46,828 nucleotides of DNA from Amycolatopsis pittospori (GTDB lineage Bacteria; Actinomycetota; Actinomycetes; Mycobacteriales; Pseudonocardiaceae): the NCBI RefSeq assembly GCF_013870525.1, contig NZ_JACBXD010000061.1, positions 1 through 46,828 on the forward strand, written 5' to 3'. The position numbers and the translations under genes are program-made. The first letter of the stretch is position 1; every line of letters begins with the position of its first letter. Shown here in pieces: positions 1 through 7,996 of this stretch. The notes beneath the pieces were generated by a model. The model saw only the letters and a list, made by a program, of their open reading frames with translations, did no database searches and was not told the DNA's origin.

Positions 1-555
1 GCCTACCGGCGCCGGGGCGCCAGACCACGCCGTCTCGTCTTCCTGATCGACGTCTCCGGCTCGATGGGCCCGTACGCCGATTCGTTGCTGCGGTTCGCGC
101 ATGTCGTCGCCCGTCGCGCTCCAGGCCGGGTCGAGGTGTTCACGCTGGGTACGCGGCTGACCCGGGTGTCGCGTCAGCTGCGGCTGCGCGACCCCGAGCA
201 CGCGATGCTCGCCGCGGCCGCCGCGGTCCCCGATTTCGCGGGCGGCACCAGGCTCGGCGAGACCTTGCGGGCCTTCCTCGACCGCTGGGGACAACGCGGT
301 GTGGCCAGGCGATCCGTGGTCACCGTGTTCTCCGACGGCTGGGAACGGGGCGACCCCGGACTGCTCGCCGAACAGCTCGCCAGGCTGCGACGGCTCGCTC
401 ACGTCGTACTCTGGGTTAATCCGCACGCGGGGCGGGCTGGTTACGCTCCCGTGCAGTCCGGCATCGTGGCCGCGCTTCCGTACCTCGATCGGCTGCTGGC
501 CGGGCACAGTTTGGGCACTTTGGAACGACTGCTGGTGGAGATCGCCGATGCGTGA
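1..555 (+). CDS. CoxE-like VWA-domain protein (5' end outside window)
   Basis: The visible part runs from the first base and lacks its N-terminus. Residues 17-23 read DVSGSMG, the DxSxS metal-ion-dependent adhesion site of von Willebrand A domains, followed by a Rossmann-like alternation and a second acidic loop (VFSDGWERGD). VWA proteins of the CoxE type act in the cytoplasm with a MoxR-type AAA ATPase (CoxD) to mature the molybdenum centre of CO-dehydrogenase-like hydroxylases. That role is inferred here from the gene that follows, xdhC, whose ATG overlaps this stop by 8 nt, and from coxSLMG downstream. A coxD-type ATPase would be expected just left of the window. Family call is firm; the exact role is inferred. 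Confidence 0.8.
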   Translation, partial: AYRRRGARPRRLVFLIDVSGSMGPYADSLLRFAHVVARRAPGRVEVFTLGTRLTRVSRQLRLRDPEHAMLAAAAAVPDFAGGTRLGETLRAFLDRWGQRGVARRSVVTVFSDGWERGDPGLLAEQLARLRRLAHVVLWVNPHAGRAGYAPVQSGIVAALPYLDRLLAGHSLGTLERLLVEIADA

Positions 556-1660
556 CGTACTGGATGAACTGCACCGCCGCTGGGCCGCCGGGGAGACGGT
601 GGGGGTCGGCACGGTGGTGGCGACGTTTTCGTCGGCACCCCGGAGCCCGGGAGCCGCGATGCTCGTCGCCCCGGACGGCACGGTCACCGGCAGCGTCTCC
701 GGTGGCTGCGTCGAAGGCGCCGTCTACGAACTCGCGCAGCAGGTGGTCGCCGATCGCGCGCCGGTGCTGCAGCGCTACGGCGTCACCGACGACGACGCGT
801 TCGCGGTGGGGCTGACCTGCGGCGGGATCATCGACATCTACGTCCAGCACGTCGACCGCGACTCGATGCCGGAACTCGGCGACGTCGTCGAATCGGTCCA
901 CAATGGACAGCCGGTCGCCGTGGTCACCGTGATCGAGCACGAACGGGAAGGGCTGGTCGGTGAGCATCTGATCGTCTGGCCGGACCGGGTCGCCGGTTCG
1001 CTCGGCTCGTCGCGGATGGACGACGCCGTCGTCGACGACGCGCGCGGCATGCTCGTCGGCGGCCGCACCGGAACGCTGCACTACGGGCCGGACGGGCAAC
1101 GACGTGGTGAGGGGATGACGGTCTTCGTCAACTCCTTCGAGCCACCCGCGCGCCTGCTGGTCTTCGGCGCGATCGACTTCGCCGCCGCGATGGCGAAGAT
1201 GGGCGCGTACCTCGGCTACCAGGTCACGGTGTGCGACGCGCGGCCCGTGTTCGCGACGAAGAGCCGGTTCCCCGACGCGCACGAGGTCGTCGTCGACTGG
1301 CCGCATCGCTACCTGAAGGCCGAGGCCGACGCGGGCCGGATCGACGGCCGGACCGCGATCGCCGTGCTGACCCACGATCCCAAGTTCGACGTGCCGCTCC
1401 TGGAGGTCGCGTTGCGGCTCGACGTCGGTTATGTCGGCGCGATGGGCTCCCGAAAGACCCACGACGACCGCTTCGCGCGGCTTCGCGAAGCCGGAGTCAC
1501 CGAAGCGGAACTGGAGCGGTTGTCCTCGCCGATCGGCCTCGACCTCGGCGCGCGGACGCCGGAGGAGACCGCGGTGTCGATCGCGGCGGAGATCATCGCG
1601 CTGCGGTGGAGCGGCACGGGGTCGCGGCTCGCCGCCCTCACCGGCCGGATCCACGGCTGA
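548..1660 (+). CDS. xdhC: XdhC/CoxI family molybdenum cofactor maturation protein
   Basis: 370 aa. XdhC proteins bind the molybdenum cofactor and promote its sulfuration and insertion into xanthine-dehydrogenase-type enzymes. The N-terminal XdhC/CoxI domain carries the segments TFSSAPRSPGAAML and GSVSGGCVEGAVYE; the C-terminal Rossmann domain carries LVFGAIDFAAAMA and ends with the family segment VGYVGAMGSRKTHDDR and a GLDLGARTPEETAVSIAAEI tail. The ATG at 548 has GGTGGAG seven bases upstream and overlaps the preceding VWA gene, so the two are co-transcribed. The last 23 bp overlap the convergent Lrp-type gene. Its client is most likely the coxSLM hydroxylase encoded at 4137-7956, although three unrelated genes lie between. 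Confidence 0.9.
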   Translation: MRDVLDELHRRWAAGETVGVGTVVATFSSAPRSPGAAMLVAPDGTVTGSVSGGCVEGAVYELAQQVVADRAPVLQRYGVTDDDAFAVGLTCGGIIDIYVQHVDRDSMPELGDVVESVHNGQPVAVVTVIEHEREGLVGEHLIVWPDRVAGSLGSSRMDDAVVDDARGMLVGGRTGTLHYGPDGQRRGEGMTVFVNSFEPPARLLVFGAIDFAAAMAKMGAYLGYQVTVCDARPVFATKSRFPDAHEVVVDWPHRYLKAEADAGRIDGRTAIAVLTHDPKFDVPLLEVALRLDVGYVGAMGSRKTHDDRFARLREAGVTEAELERLSSPIGLDLGARTPEETAVSIAAEIIALRWSGTGSRLAALTGRIHG

Positions 1661-2117
1661 CGCCGGGCACCGGGACAGCCTGACTCGATTTGACGATTTC
1701 GAACGCGGGCAGCGTTTCGAACCGTTTGACGTGCTCGGTGAACAGCTCTCGGGAGAACGCCCTGCTCGCCTTGAGATCCTGGGTGAGCAGGACGACGACG
1801 TAGTCCCATTGCCCCACGATGCTGTAGCAGTGCTGCACACGGGGTTCGGCCAGCATGCGCGCGCGGAAAGCGTCGTGATGCGCGACGTCGTCGTCGGTCA
1901 GCGCGATCAGGATGACCGATGTCATGCCGGCGCTCAGCGCTTCGGGATCGAGGACCGCGACCTGCGCGCGGATCACGCCCGCCGCGCGCAACCGGGTCAG
2001 CCTGCGCTGGACCGCGCTCGGGGAAAGGCCGACGGCGTCGCCGAATTCGTGCAGCGGGCGGGCCGCGTCGGCCTGGACGAGGTCCAGCAGGAGGTAGTCG
2101 ATCTCGTCGAGCGTCAC
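1638..2117 (-). CDS. Lrp/AsnC family transcriptional regulator
   Basis: 159 aa from a GTG start at 2117. Residues 1-60 form the AsnC-type winged helix-turn-helix (DEIDYLLLDLVQADAARPL, then a recognition helix in LSPSAVQRRLTRLRAAGVI). The C-terminal half is a RAM/AsnC ligand-binding domain with VGQWDYVVVLLTQDL. The start was chosen because the reading frame upstream of it lacks family sequence and runs into the neighbour's promoter. Such regulators sense amino acids and usually control a divergent metabolic gene. Here that would be the PLP-dependent enzyme at 2188, whose -35 region lies in the 70-bp gap. Its 3' end overlaps xdhC by 23 bp on the opposite strand. Confidence 0.88.
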   Translation of the reverse strand: MTLDEIDYLLLDLVQADAARPLHEFGDAVGLSPSAVQRRLTRLRAAGVIRAQVAVLDPEALSAGMTSVILIALTDDDVAHHDAFRARMLAEPRVQHCYSIVGQWDYVVVLLTQDLKASRAFSRELFTEHVKRFETLPAFEIVKSSQAVPVPGVSRGSGR

Positions 2118-2153
2118 GCAAGATTTTTGCACGAGGGCGGGAAACTTTACAAT
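2118..2153 (+). promoter_or_regulatory. Divergent promoter with candidate Lrp/AsnC operator
   Basis: A near-consensus -10 hexamer TACAAT lies at 2148-2153 with a weak -35 (TTTGCA, 2126-2131) at 16-nt spacing. A short palindrome, GCAA-N5-TTGC at 2118-2130, overlaps the -35 region and touches the start codon of the Lrp-type gene, the usual place for autoregulation. A transcript from this -10 would begin near 2160, which argues for the downstream ATG at 2188 rather than the in-frame ATG at 2158. Confidence 0.5.
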
Positions 2154-2187
2154 CGCGATGCTCGGCTTCCGTCCTAGCGTGACGGTC

Positions 2188-3123
2188 ATGAACGACATCG
2201 ACCTGCGGCTGGACCGCGTCGCGGAAGCGGCGAAGGTGATCGACCCCGTTTTCCTGAACTCCCCGCAGTACAGCGACGAACAGCTGAACGCCCGGCTCGG
2301 ACGGCGTGTGCTGGTGAAGATCGAGACGCTGAACCCGTTGCGCAGTTTCAAAGGCCGGGGCGCGGATTACTACGCCGCCGGATTGGCGCCGGGGACCACG
2401 ATGGTGTGCGGAACCAGCGGCAACTTCGGGCAGGCCGTCGCGTTCGCGGCCCGGAAGCACGGCCTGCGGGCCGAGATCTTCGTCCGCGCCGACATCTCGC
2501 CGATCAAACTGCGGCGGATGAAGACCCTGGGCGCGCGGGTGCGCCGGGTCGAAGGCGAGGCGAAGGTCGCCGCGGCCGCCTTCGCCGCCGAAGCACCTGA
2601 CCGCGTCTTCGTGGTCGACGGCCGCGAGCCCGCGATCTCCGAAGGCGCGGGCACGATCGGCCTGGAACTGGCGCGGGAGAGTGAGATCGACACCGTCGTG
2701 CTCCCGGTCGGCGACGGCGCGCTGATCGCCGGGGTGGCGCTCTGGATCAAGGCGCACGCGCCACACGTCCGGATCGTCGGCGTCGGCGCCGAATCGGCCC
2801 CGGCCATGGCGAAGAGCTGGCGGGCGGGCGAATCGATCACCGTCGACCGGGCGAACTCGTTCGCCGCCGGGATCTCGATCCGGACCCCGGAACCGGAATC
2901 CGTGCGGCGGCTGCGGTCCCTCGTCGACGACTTCGTGCTGGTCGGCGACGCCGATCTGCGGGCGGCCATGCGGCTGGGCGCGGAAACACTCGGCGTCGTC
3001 CCCGAACCCGCGGGCGCCGCCGGTCTGGCCGCGCTGACCGTGCACGAAATCCTGGGGGAGTTCGCCGCGACCGTGGTGACGGGGGCGAACGCCGATCTTT
3101 CGGTGCTCGGCCTGACGGGCTGA
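2188..3123 (+). CDS. PLP-dependent enzyme of the threonine dehydratase/threonine synthase fold
   Basis: 311 aa, fold-type II PLP enzyme. The catalytic lysine lies in LRSFKGRGA and the ring-stacking segment is SGNFGQAVAFAA, where serine/threonine dehydratases usually have SGNHGQ. The phosphate-binding glycine loop, commonly GGGGL, reads GDGAL in LPVGDGALIAGVALW. These changes suggest a substrate other than plain threonine. The nearby Lrp/AsnC regulator, divergent across 70 bp, suggests amino-acid control. The start at 2188 (MNDIDLRL) is preferred to 2158 because a good -10 box ends at 2153. Possible activities include amino-acid dehydratase, deaminase or racemase; sequence alone does not decide. 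Confidence 0.82.
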   Translation: MNDIDLRLDRVAEAAKVIDPVFLNSPQYSDEQLNARLGRRVLVKIETLNPLRSFKGRGADYYAAGLAPGTTMVCGTSGNFGQAVAFAARKHGLRAEIFVRADISPIKLRRMKTLGARVRRVEGEAKVAAAAFAAEAPDRVFVVDGREPAISEGAGTIGLELARESEIDTVVLPVGDGALIAGVALWIKAHAPHVRIVGVGAESAPAMAKSWRAGESITVDRANSFAAGISIRTPEPESVRRLRSLVDDFVLVGDADLRAAMRLGAETLGVVPEPAGAAGLAALTVHEILGEFAATVVTGANADLSVLGLTG

Positions 3124-3147
3124 TCCGGCGGCGGGGTGGCCGGATCA
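3121..3147 (+). terminator. Inverted repeat overlapping the stop codon of the PLP enzyme
   Basis: TGATCCGGC at 3121-3129 is the exact reverse complement of GCCGGATCA at 3139-3147, with a 9-nt GC-rich loop. A further copy of GGCCGGATCA follows at 3151-3160. There is no T-run, so it is a stem-loop of the kind often found at actinobacterial gene ends rather than a classic intrinsic terminator. Confidence 0.45.
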
Positions 3148-3228
3148 GCCGGCCGGATCAGCCGGTCGGCTCAACGACGTCAGTCGATCAGCGCCTCGAC
3201 CACCCCGCGCTCCGGCTGGTGTGCTCGG

Positions 3229-3909
3229 ATGATGTTGCTGAGACGCACCTTGACGGTGTTCGCCGCCATCGGCCTCCTCCTCGCCCCGGTCACCGCGCAG
3301 ACCGCGACCGCGGAACCGGCGAAGCAGACCACCGCGCAAACCGCGGACGCCCCAGCGGGCAGGCTCACCGAATGCTCGGAAGCCGATCGCCACGGTGACA
3401 AACGGCTCGGCCCGGAGAAACTTCCCCTCCTGGGCGACGTCGGCTTCCAGCTCATCGGCTACCGCCGCACCGGCGCTTTGACGGAGCAGCGTTTCCTCGA
3501 CACCTACTACGACCCGGCGGCGTCTTCGTGGCGCTATCCGCCGAAGAACGGCTACGTCCTGCGCCCCGACGGGACGCCCATCCAGTACGTGATCACGTTG
3601 ACGCCGGGCAAGCGGATCGACCGTTACGGCAGTGAGTACGGCTCGTTCCTCGCGCCGAAGGGCTCCCCGTACGCTTCGAGGGCGATCCCGCCGCAGAGTC
3701 TCGATTCCACGCCGGCCGCGAGCTGCAACTATCACGCCTATCGGGTGACGAAGTCGTTCGCCGTCCACTCCGGTCCGATCGCCGCCTGGTTCGCCCAGCC
3801 GGGTGGTGGGCTCCAGTACCAAGTGGACGGTGCGTTGCTGCCCGGCTCACCGGGGCCGGTCAACGTCGGATGGTTGATCGCCAACGGATTTCTCGAGCGA
3901 TTGAAGTAA
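3229..3909 (+). CDS. Secreted TNT-domain protein, predicted NAD(P)+ glycohydrolase
   Basis: 226 aa. A Sec-type signal peptide (basic MMLLRR, hydrophobic core, AQTATA before residue 29) precedes a TNT (tuberculosis necrotizing toxin, DUF4237) domain at about residues 72-224. Diagnostic segments are YPPKNGYV, DRYGSEYGSFLAPKGSPYASR, then IPP, and WFAQPGGGLQY. Arg132, Arg151, His169 and Gln196 appear to correspond to the arginine, histidine and glutamine active-site positions of TNT, which hydrolyses NAD+. Cys49 and Cys166 could form a disulfide in the exported protein. There is no toxin-delivery domain and no adjacent immunity-like gene. No clear Shine-Dalgarno precedes the ATG pair at 3229/3232; an upstream in-frame ATG at 3136 would destroy the signal peptide. 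Confidence 0.8.
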   Translation: MMLLRRTLTVFAAIGLLLAPVTAQTATAEPAKQTTAQTADAPAGRLTECSEADRHGDKRLGPEKLPLLGDVGFQLIGYRRTGALTEQRFLDTYYDPAASSWRYPPKNGYVLRPDGTPIQYVITLTPGKRIDRYGSEYGSFLAPKGSPYASRAIPPQSLDSTPAASCNYHAYRVTKSFAVHSGPIAAWFAQPGGGLQYQVDGALLPGSPGPVNVGWLIANGFLERLK

Positions 3910-3964
3910 TCGTCACAAAACCGCGTTTGCGGTGAAAATCCTTCGACCACAACGCATCTGCGGA

Positions 3965-4007
3965 CCCGGCCGGGAACCACCCCCTGGTGGGGGTTGTCCC
4001 GGCCGGG
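3965..4007 (+). terminator. Long GC-rich hairpin between the TNT gene and coxS
   Basis: Outer arms CCCGGCCGGGA (3965-3975) and TCCCGGCCGGG (3997-4007) are perfect complements. Inside them ACCCCC (3979-3984) pairs with GGGGGT (3989-3994) around a TGGT loop. It lies 55 nt after the TNT gene stop and 129 nt before coxS, so it probably isolates the cox operon. The rest of 3910-4136 shows no gene. Confidence 0.6.
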
Positions 4008-4136
4008 CAGAAGTAGCACGCTCGGTTGTGAGTCCGATCACGGTCGCCCCGGGGTCGGTCCGTGACAACCGAATGACTGGCCGATCCCGAACGACCCCGG
4101 ACCCAGCGCGGGGTTTCTCTTGCTTTTGGAGGCCTG

Positions 4137-4667
4137 ATGCGCATCACCGTCAACGTCGACGGCACCAGCTACACAGACGACGTCGAGCCCCGCACCCTCC
4201 TCGTGCACTATCTGCGCGAACGGGTCGGGAAAGTGGGCACCGTGGTCGGTTGCGACACCAGCAACTGCGGCGCCTGCACCGTCCATCTCGACGGGCACAG
4301 CGTGAAATCCTGTTCGGTACTGGCGGTTCAGGCCGACGGCTGCGAGATCACCACGATCGAGGGACTCGCCCGTGACGGCCAGTTGCATCCGGTGCAGAAG
4401 GCCTTCCACGAGAACCACGCCCTGCAGTGCGGGTTCTGTACCCCCGGCATGATCATGCAGTCGATAGACCTGCTCGCCGACAATCCCGATCCGGACGAAA
4501 AGGCCGTCCGGGAAGGACTCGAAGGAAACCTGTGCCGCTGCACGGGTTACCAGAACATCGTCCGCGCGGTCCGCGACGCCGCCCACCACATGCGACCCGG
4601 TGCCGGTCCCGAAGCCGAACGGCTCGCCTCGGACACCGCTTCCCGCGTCGGCGCGGGTGGTGAGTGA
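4137..4667 (+). CDS. coxS: CoxS-type 2Fe-2S small subunit of a molybdenum hydroxylase
   Basis: 176 aa. It carries electrons from the molybdenum site to FAD through two [2Fe-2S] clusters. The plant-ferredoxin-type N-terminal domain has Cys39, Cys44, Cys47 and Cys59 (GCDTSNCGACTVHLDG), and the helical C-terminal domain has Cys98, Cys101, Cys133 and Cys135 (QCGFCTPGM, NLCRCTGYQNIV). GGAGG lies 6 nt before the ATG. The C-terminus is slightly longer than usual (about 160 aa), with a Gly/Ala-rich tail. First gene of the coxS-coxL-coxM-coxG operon, with the stop overlapping the coxL start by one base. Confidence 0.95.
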   Translation: MRITVNVDGTSYTDDVEPRTLLVHYLRERVGKVGTVVGCDTSNCGACTVHLDGHSVKSCSVLAVQADGCEITTIEGLARDGQLHPVQKAFHENHALQCGFCTPGMIMQSIDLLADNPDPDEKAVREGLEGNLCRCTGYQNIVRAVRDAAHHMRPGAGPEAERLASDTASRVGAGGE

Positions 4668-7105
4668 TGACCTCCACGATCGAACCGGAGGTCGGCAAGG
4701 CCCGTCGCCGCAAGGAGGACGAACGCCTCATCACCGGCCGCACGCGCTGGACCGACAACATGACACTGCCCGGGATGCTGCACCTCGCGGTGCTCCGCAG
4801 CCCGTTCGCGCACGCCAAGATCGTCTCGATCGACACTTCAGAAGCGAAGTCCGCGCCGGGGGTGGTCGCCGTCTACACCGGCAAGGACCTCGACCCGGAA
4901 AGCGCCATCGGCATGCCGTGCGCGTGGCCGATCACGCCGGACATGAAGTCGCCGAGGCGGCCGATCCTCGCGTCGGACACGGTGAACTTCGCCGGTGAAG
5001 GTGTCGCGGTGGTCGTCGCCCGGACGTCGGCCGAAGCACACGACGCGCTCGAAGCGATCGACGTCGAGTACGACGAACTCCCGGTCGTCCTCGGCCTCGA
5101 GAACGCGCTCGCCGAGGGCGCGCCGCTGGTGCACGAAGACCTCGGTACCAACCAGAACGCCGTCTGGGTCTTCGATTCCGCGGACGCTGGAACGGGATCG
5201 AACGTAGAGGACGCGATCTCGAACGCCGAGGTCGTGGTCAAACGCCGCTTCCGTCAGCAGCGGCTGGTGCCGGCGTTCATGGAACCGCGGGCGTGTGTCG
5301 TCGACCCGACCGGCAACCAGCTGGTCATGTGGTCGGCCACCCAGGTTCCGCACATCCTCAAGACGATGACCGCGGCCACGCTCGGCATCCCCGAGCACAA
5401 GGTCCGCGTGATCGCGCCGGACGTCGGCGGCGGCTTCGGCGGCAAGATCGCCGTGCTGCCCGAGGAGATGATGTCGACGCTGATCGCGCAGCGGCTCGGC
5501 AAACCGGTCAAGTGGACCGAAACCCGGTCGGAGACGATGGTCGCCGCGCACCACGGCCGCGACCAGATCCAGGACCTCACCATCACCGCGAACCGCGACG
5601 GCACGGTGACCGGCCTCAAGGTCGAACTGCTCGCCGACATGGGCGCGTATCTCGGTCTCGTCGGGCCCGGTGTGCCGATCCTCGGCGCGTTCATGTTCAA
5701 CGCCATCTACAAGTTCCCGGCGTACCACTTCTCCTGCACCAACGTGTTCACCAACACCACGCTCACCGACGCCTATCGCGGCGCCGGGCGGCCGGAGGCC
5801 ACGTTCGGGATCGAGCGGATCATGGACGAGCTCGCCGTCGAGCTGGGCATGGATCCGATGGAGCTCCGCGAGAAGAACTGGATCAAGCACGAGGAATTCC
5901 CGTTCACCACGGTGGCCGGGCTGACCTACGACTCGGGCGACTACGAGGCCGCCACCGCCAAGGCCAAGGAACTGTTCGACTACGACGGCCTCCGCCGGGA
6001 ACAGAAGGAGCGGCGGGAATCCGGCGACTCCGTCCAGCTCGGCATCGGTATCTCGACGTTCACCGAGATGTGCGGCCTCGCGCCGTCGCGAGTACTCGGC
6101 TCGCTCGACTACGCGGCGGGTGGCTGGGAGCACGCGGAGATCCGGGTGCTGCCGACCGGCAAGATCGAGGTCATCACCGGCGCCTCCGCGCACGGCCAGG
6201 GCCACGAGACGGCGTGGAGCCAGATCGTCGCCGACAAACTCGGCGTCCCGTTCGAGGACATCGAGGTCATCCATGGCGACACCCAGTCCTCGCACAAGGG
6301 CATGGACACCTACGGCTCCCGGTCGCTGGTGGTCGGCGGGATCGCGGTCGTCAACGCGGCGGACAAGGTGCTCGCCAAGGCGAAGCCGATCGCGGCGCAC
6401 CTGATGGAGTGCTCCGAGGACGACCTCGAGTTCGAGGCGGGCAAGTTCTCCGTCAAGGGCACGGATTCCTCGACGTCCATCCAGGACATCGCGTGGGCGG
6501 TGTTCTCGGCGCACAACCTGCCCGACGGTGTCGAACCCTCACTGGATTCGGCGGACACGTTCGATCCGGAGAACTTCTCGTTCCCGCACGGCACGCATCT
6601 GTGCGCGGCCGAGGTGGACACCGAGACCGGGCGCGTGAAGCTGCGCTCCTACGTCTGCGTCGACGACGTGGGCGTGGTGGTCAACCCGCTGATCGTCGAA
6701 GGCCAGGTACACGGCGGGCTCGCGCAGGGCATCGCGCAGGCGCTGTTCGAGGAGGCCGTCCACGACGAAGGCGGGACGCTGACCACCGGGACGTTCGCCG
6801 ACTATCTCCTGCCGTCGGCGGCCGATCTGCCCAGCTTCACCACCGACCGCACCGAGACGCCGTCGACGACGAATCCGTTGGGCGCCAAGGGAGTCGGCGA
6901 GGCGGGCACGATCGCCTCGACCCCGGCCGTGGTCAACGCGGTGGTCGACGCCGTCCGGCAGTTCGGGGTGAACGACATCGAAATGCCGCTGACCCCGATG
7001 CGGGTCTGGCATGCGATCCAGCATCAGACGACCGCGGAAGGCGGTCTGGGTTCCGAAGCCGGTGGCGGTCTCGGTTCGATCGACGCTTCCGGAGGTGCCC
7101 AGTGA
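4667..7105 (+). CDS. coxL: CoxL-type molybdopterin large subunit, form II
   Basis: 812 aa, aldehyde oxidase/xanthine dehydrogenase family. Molybdopterin-binding segments include DVGGGFGGK and AYRGAGRPEATFG; the catalytic glutamate is in GAKGVGEAGTIAS near the C-terminus. The active-site loop AYRGAGR is the form II signature. True CO dehydrogenases (form I) have AYxCSFR with a cysteine that holds copper, so this enzyme probably oxidises an aldehyde, purine or other N-heterocycle rather than CO. ATG at 4667 overlaps the coxS stop; a GTG at 4664 is an alternative. The Gly/Ser-rich C-terminal 20 residues look like an unstructured tail. The next gene starts inside the stop codon context (GTGA). 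Confidence 0.92.
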   Translation: MTSTIEPEVGKARRRKEDERLITGRTRWTDNMTLPGMLHLAVLRSPFAHAKIVSIDTSEAKSAPGVVAVYTGKDLDPESAIGMPCAWPITPDMKSPRRPILASDTVNFAGEGVAVVVARTSAEAHDALEAIDVEYDELPVVLGLENALAEGAPLVHEDLGTNQNAVWVFDSADAGTGSNVEDAISNAEVVVKRRFRQQRLVPAFMEPRACVVDPTGNQLVMWSATQVPHILKTMTAATLGIPEHKVRVIAPDVGGGFGGKIAVLPEEMMSTLIAQRLGKPVKWTETRSETMVAAHHGRDQIQDLTITANRDGTVTGLKVELLADMGAYLGLVGPGVPILGAFMFNAIYKFPAYHFSCTNVFTNTTLTDAYRGAGRPEATFGIERIMDELAVELGMDPMELREKNWIKHEEFPFTTVAGLTYDSGDYEAATAKAKELFDYDGLRREQKERRESGDSVQLGIGISTFTEMCGLAPSRVLGSLDYAAGGWEHAEIRVLPTGKIEVITGASAHGQGHETAWSQIVADKLGVPFEDIEVIHGDTQSSHKGMDTYGSRSLVVGGIAVVNAADKVLAKAKPIAAHLMECSEDDLEFEAGKFSVKGTDSSTSIQDIAWAVFSAHNLPDGVEPSLDSADTFDPENFSFPHGTHLCAAEVDTETGRVKLRSYVCVDDVGVVVNPLIVEGQVHGGLAQGIAQALFEEAVHDEGGTLTTGTFADYLLPSAADLPSFTTDRTETPSTTNPLGAKGVGEAGTIASTPAVVNAVVDAVRQFGVNDIEMPLTPMRVWHAIQHQTTAEGGLGSEAGGGLGSIDASGGAQ

Positions 7106-7956
7106 TCCCCGCTCCCTTCGAGTACGTCGCTCCGTCCACAGTGGACGAAGCGGTGAACGCCCTCGCCGAAGCGGGCGAGGACGCCAAGGTGCTGGCCGGC
7201 GGGCAGAGTCTGCTGCCGGTGCTGAGGATGCGGCTCGCCACGCCGACCACGCTGATCGACCTCGGGAAGGTCGGCGAGCTGCGCGGTGTCCGCGAAGACG
7301 GCGACGTGCTGTTCATCGGCTCGATGACCACGCATTACGACGTCCAGCGGGACGCGCTGGTCGCCGAGCACGCCGCGCTGCTGAAGGCCGCCACCGACAC
7401 GGTGGCCGATCCGCAGATCCGCCATCGCGGCACGTTCGGCGGCGCCATCGCGCACGCTGATCCCGCCGGTGACCTGCTGGCGCCGGTCCTCGCGCTCGGC
7501 TGCGAACTCGTCGTCGCCGGGCCGAACGGGCGGCGGACGGTCGCCGCGGCGGACTTCTTCCAGGACATGTTCACCACCGCGCTCGCCGCGGACGAGATCC
7601 TGGTCGAGGTCCGCGTGCCGAAGCACACCGGCTGGAGTGCTCACTACGAGAAGTTCAACCGGGTCGCCCAGGCGTGGTCGATGGTCGCGGTCGCGGCCTG
7701 CGTCCGGACCGAGGCGGGCACCATCGAGGAGGCGCGCGTCGCGCTCACCAACATGGGCTCGACGCCGGTGCGGGCGGCCGGGGTCGAGGCGGCACTGGTC
7801 GGTGTCCCGGCCACCGCCGAAGCGATCCGCGGCGCGGCCGAACGCGCGGCCGAAGGTACGAACCCGACGGCGGACGGCAACTCCGACGTCGCGTACCGGC
7901 AGCATCTCGCCAGGGTGCTGACCGGCCGGGCGGTCCTCGCCGCGGCCGGTTCCTGA
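7102..7956 (+). CDS. coxM: CoxM-type FAD-binding medium subunit
   Basis: 284 aa from a GTG start that overlaps the coxL stop by 4 nt. The FAD-binding motifs of the CoxM family are present: AGGQSLLP at residues 32-39 and GTFGGAIAHADPAGD at about 112-126. The C-terminal CO-dehydrogenase flavoprotein domain follows (NRVAQAWSMVAVAA). It accepts electrons from CoxS and passes them to an external acceptor. Translational coupling to coxL implies stoichiometric synthesis of the hydroxylase. The start is supported by homology-like sequence beginning at once (IPAPFEYVAPSTVDEAV). Confidence 0.93.
   Translation: MIPAPFEYVAPSTVDEAVNALAEAGEDAKVLAGGQSLLPVLRMRLATPTTLIDLGKVGELRGVREDGDVLFIGSMTTHYDVQRDALVAEHAALLKAATDTVADPQIRHRGTFGGAIAHADPAGDLLAPVLALGCELVVAGPNGRRTVAAADFFQDMFTTALAADEILVEVRVPKHTGWSAHYEKFNRVAQAWSMVAVAACVRTEAGTIEEARVALTNMGSTPVRAAGVEAALVGVPATAEAIRGAAERAAEGTNPTADGNSDVAYRQHLARVLTGRAVLAAAGS
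7134..7146. repeat. 13-bp palindrome GTCCACAGTGGAC, copy in coxM
   Basis: One of four exact GTCCACWGTGGAC palindromes, all inside coding regions. Here it encodes Ser-Thr-Val-Asp with the rare threonine codon ACA. Confidence 0.6.
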
Positions 7957-7996
7957 ACGACGCGAGCCTGAAGTAAGCAGGAAGGGAGGTCGGCCC

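Noticed and set aside
2158..2187. Start of the PLP enzyme at the ATG at 2158
   Set aside because: A consensus -10 box ends at 2153, so the transcript likely starts at or after 2158; the downstream ATG at 2188 fits better, although a leaderless start is not fully excluded.
4838..6514. A 558-codon open frame antisense to coxL
   Set aside because: Low-complexity shadow without recognisable domains; coxL on the other strand is certain.
4137..7956. Genuine CO dehydrogenase (form I)
   Set aside because: CoxL has AYRGAGR in the active-site loop and lacks the copper-binding cysteine motif AYxCSFR.
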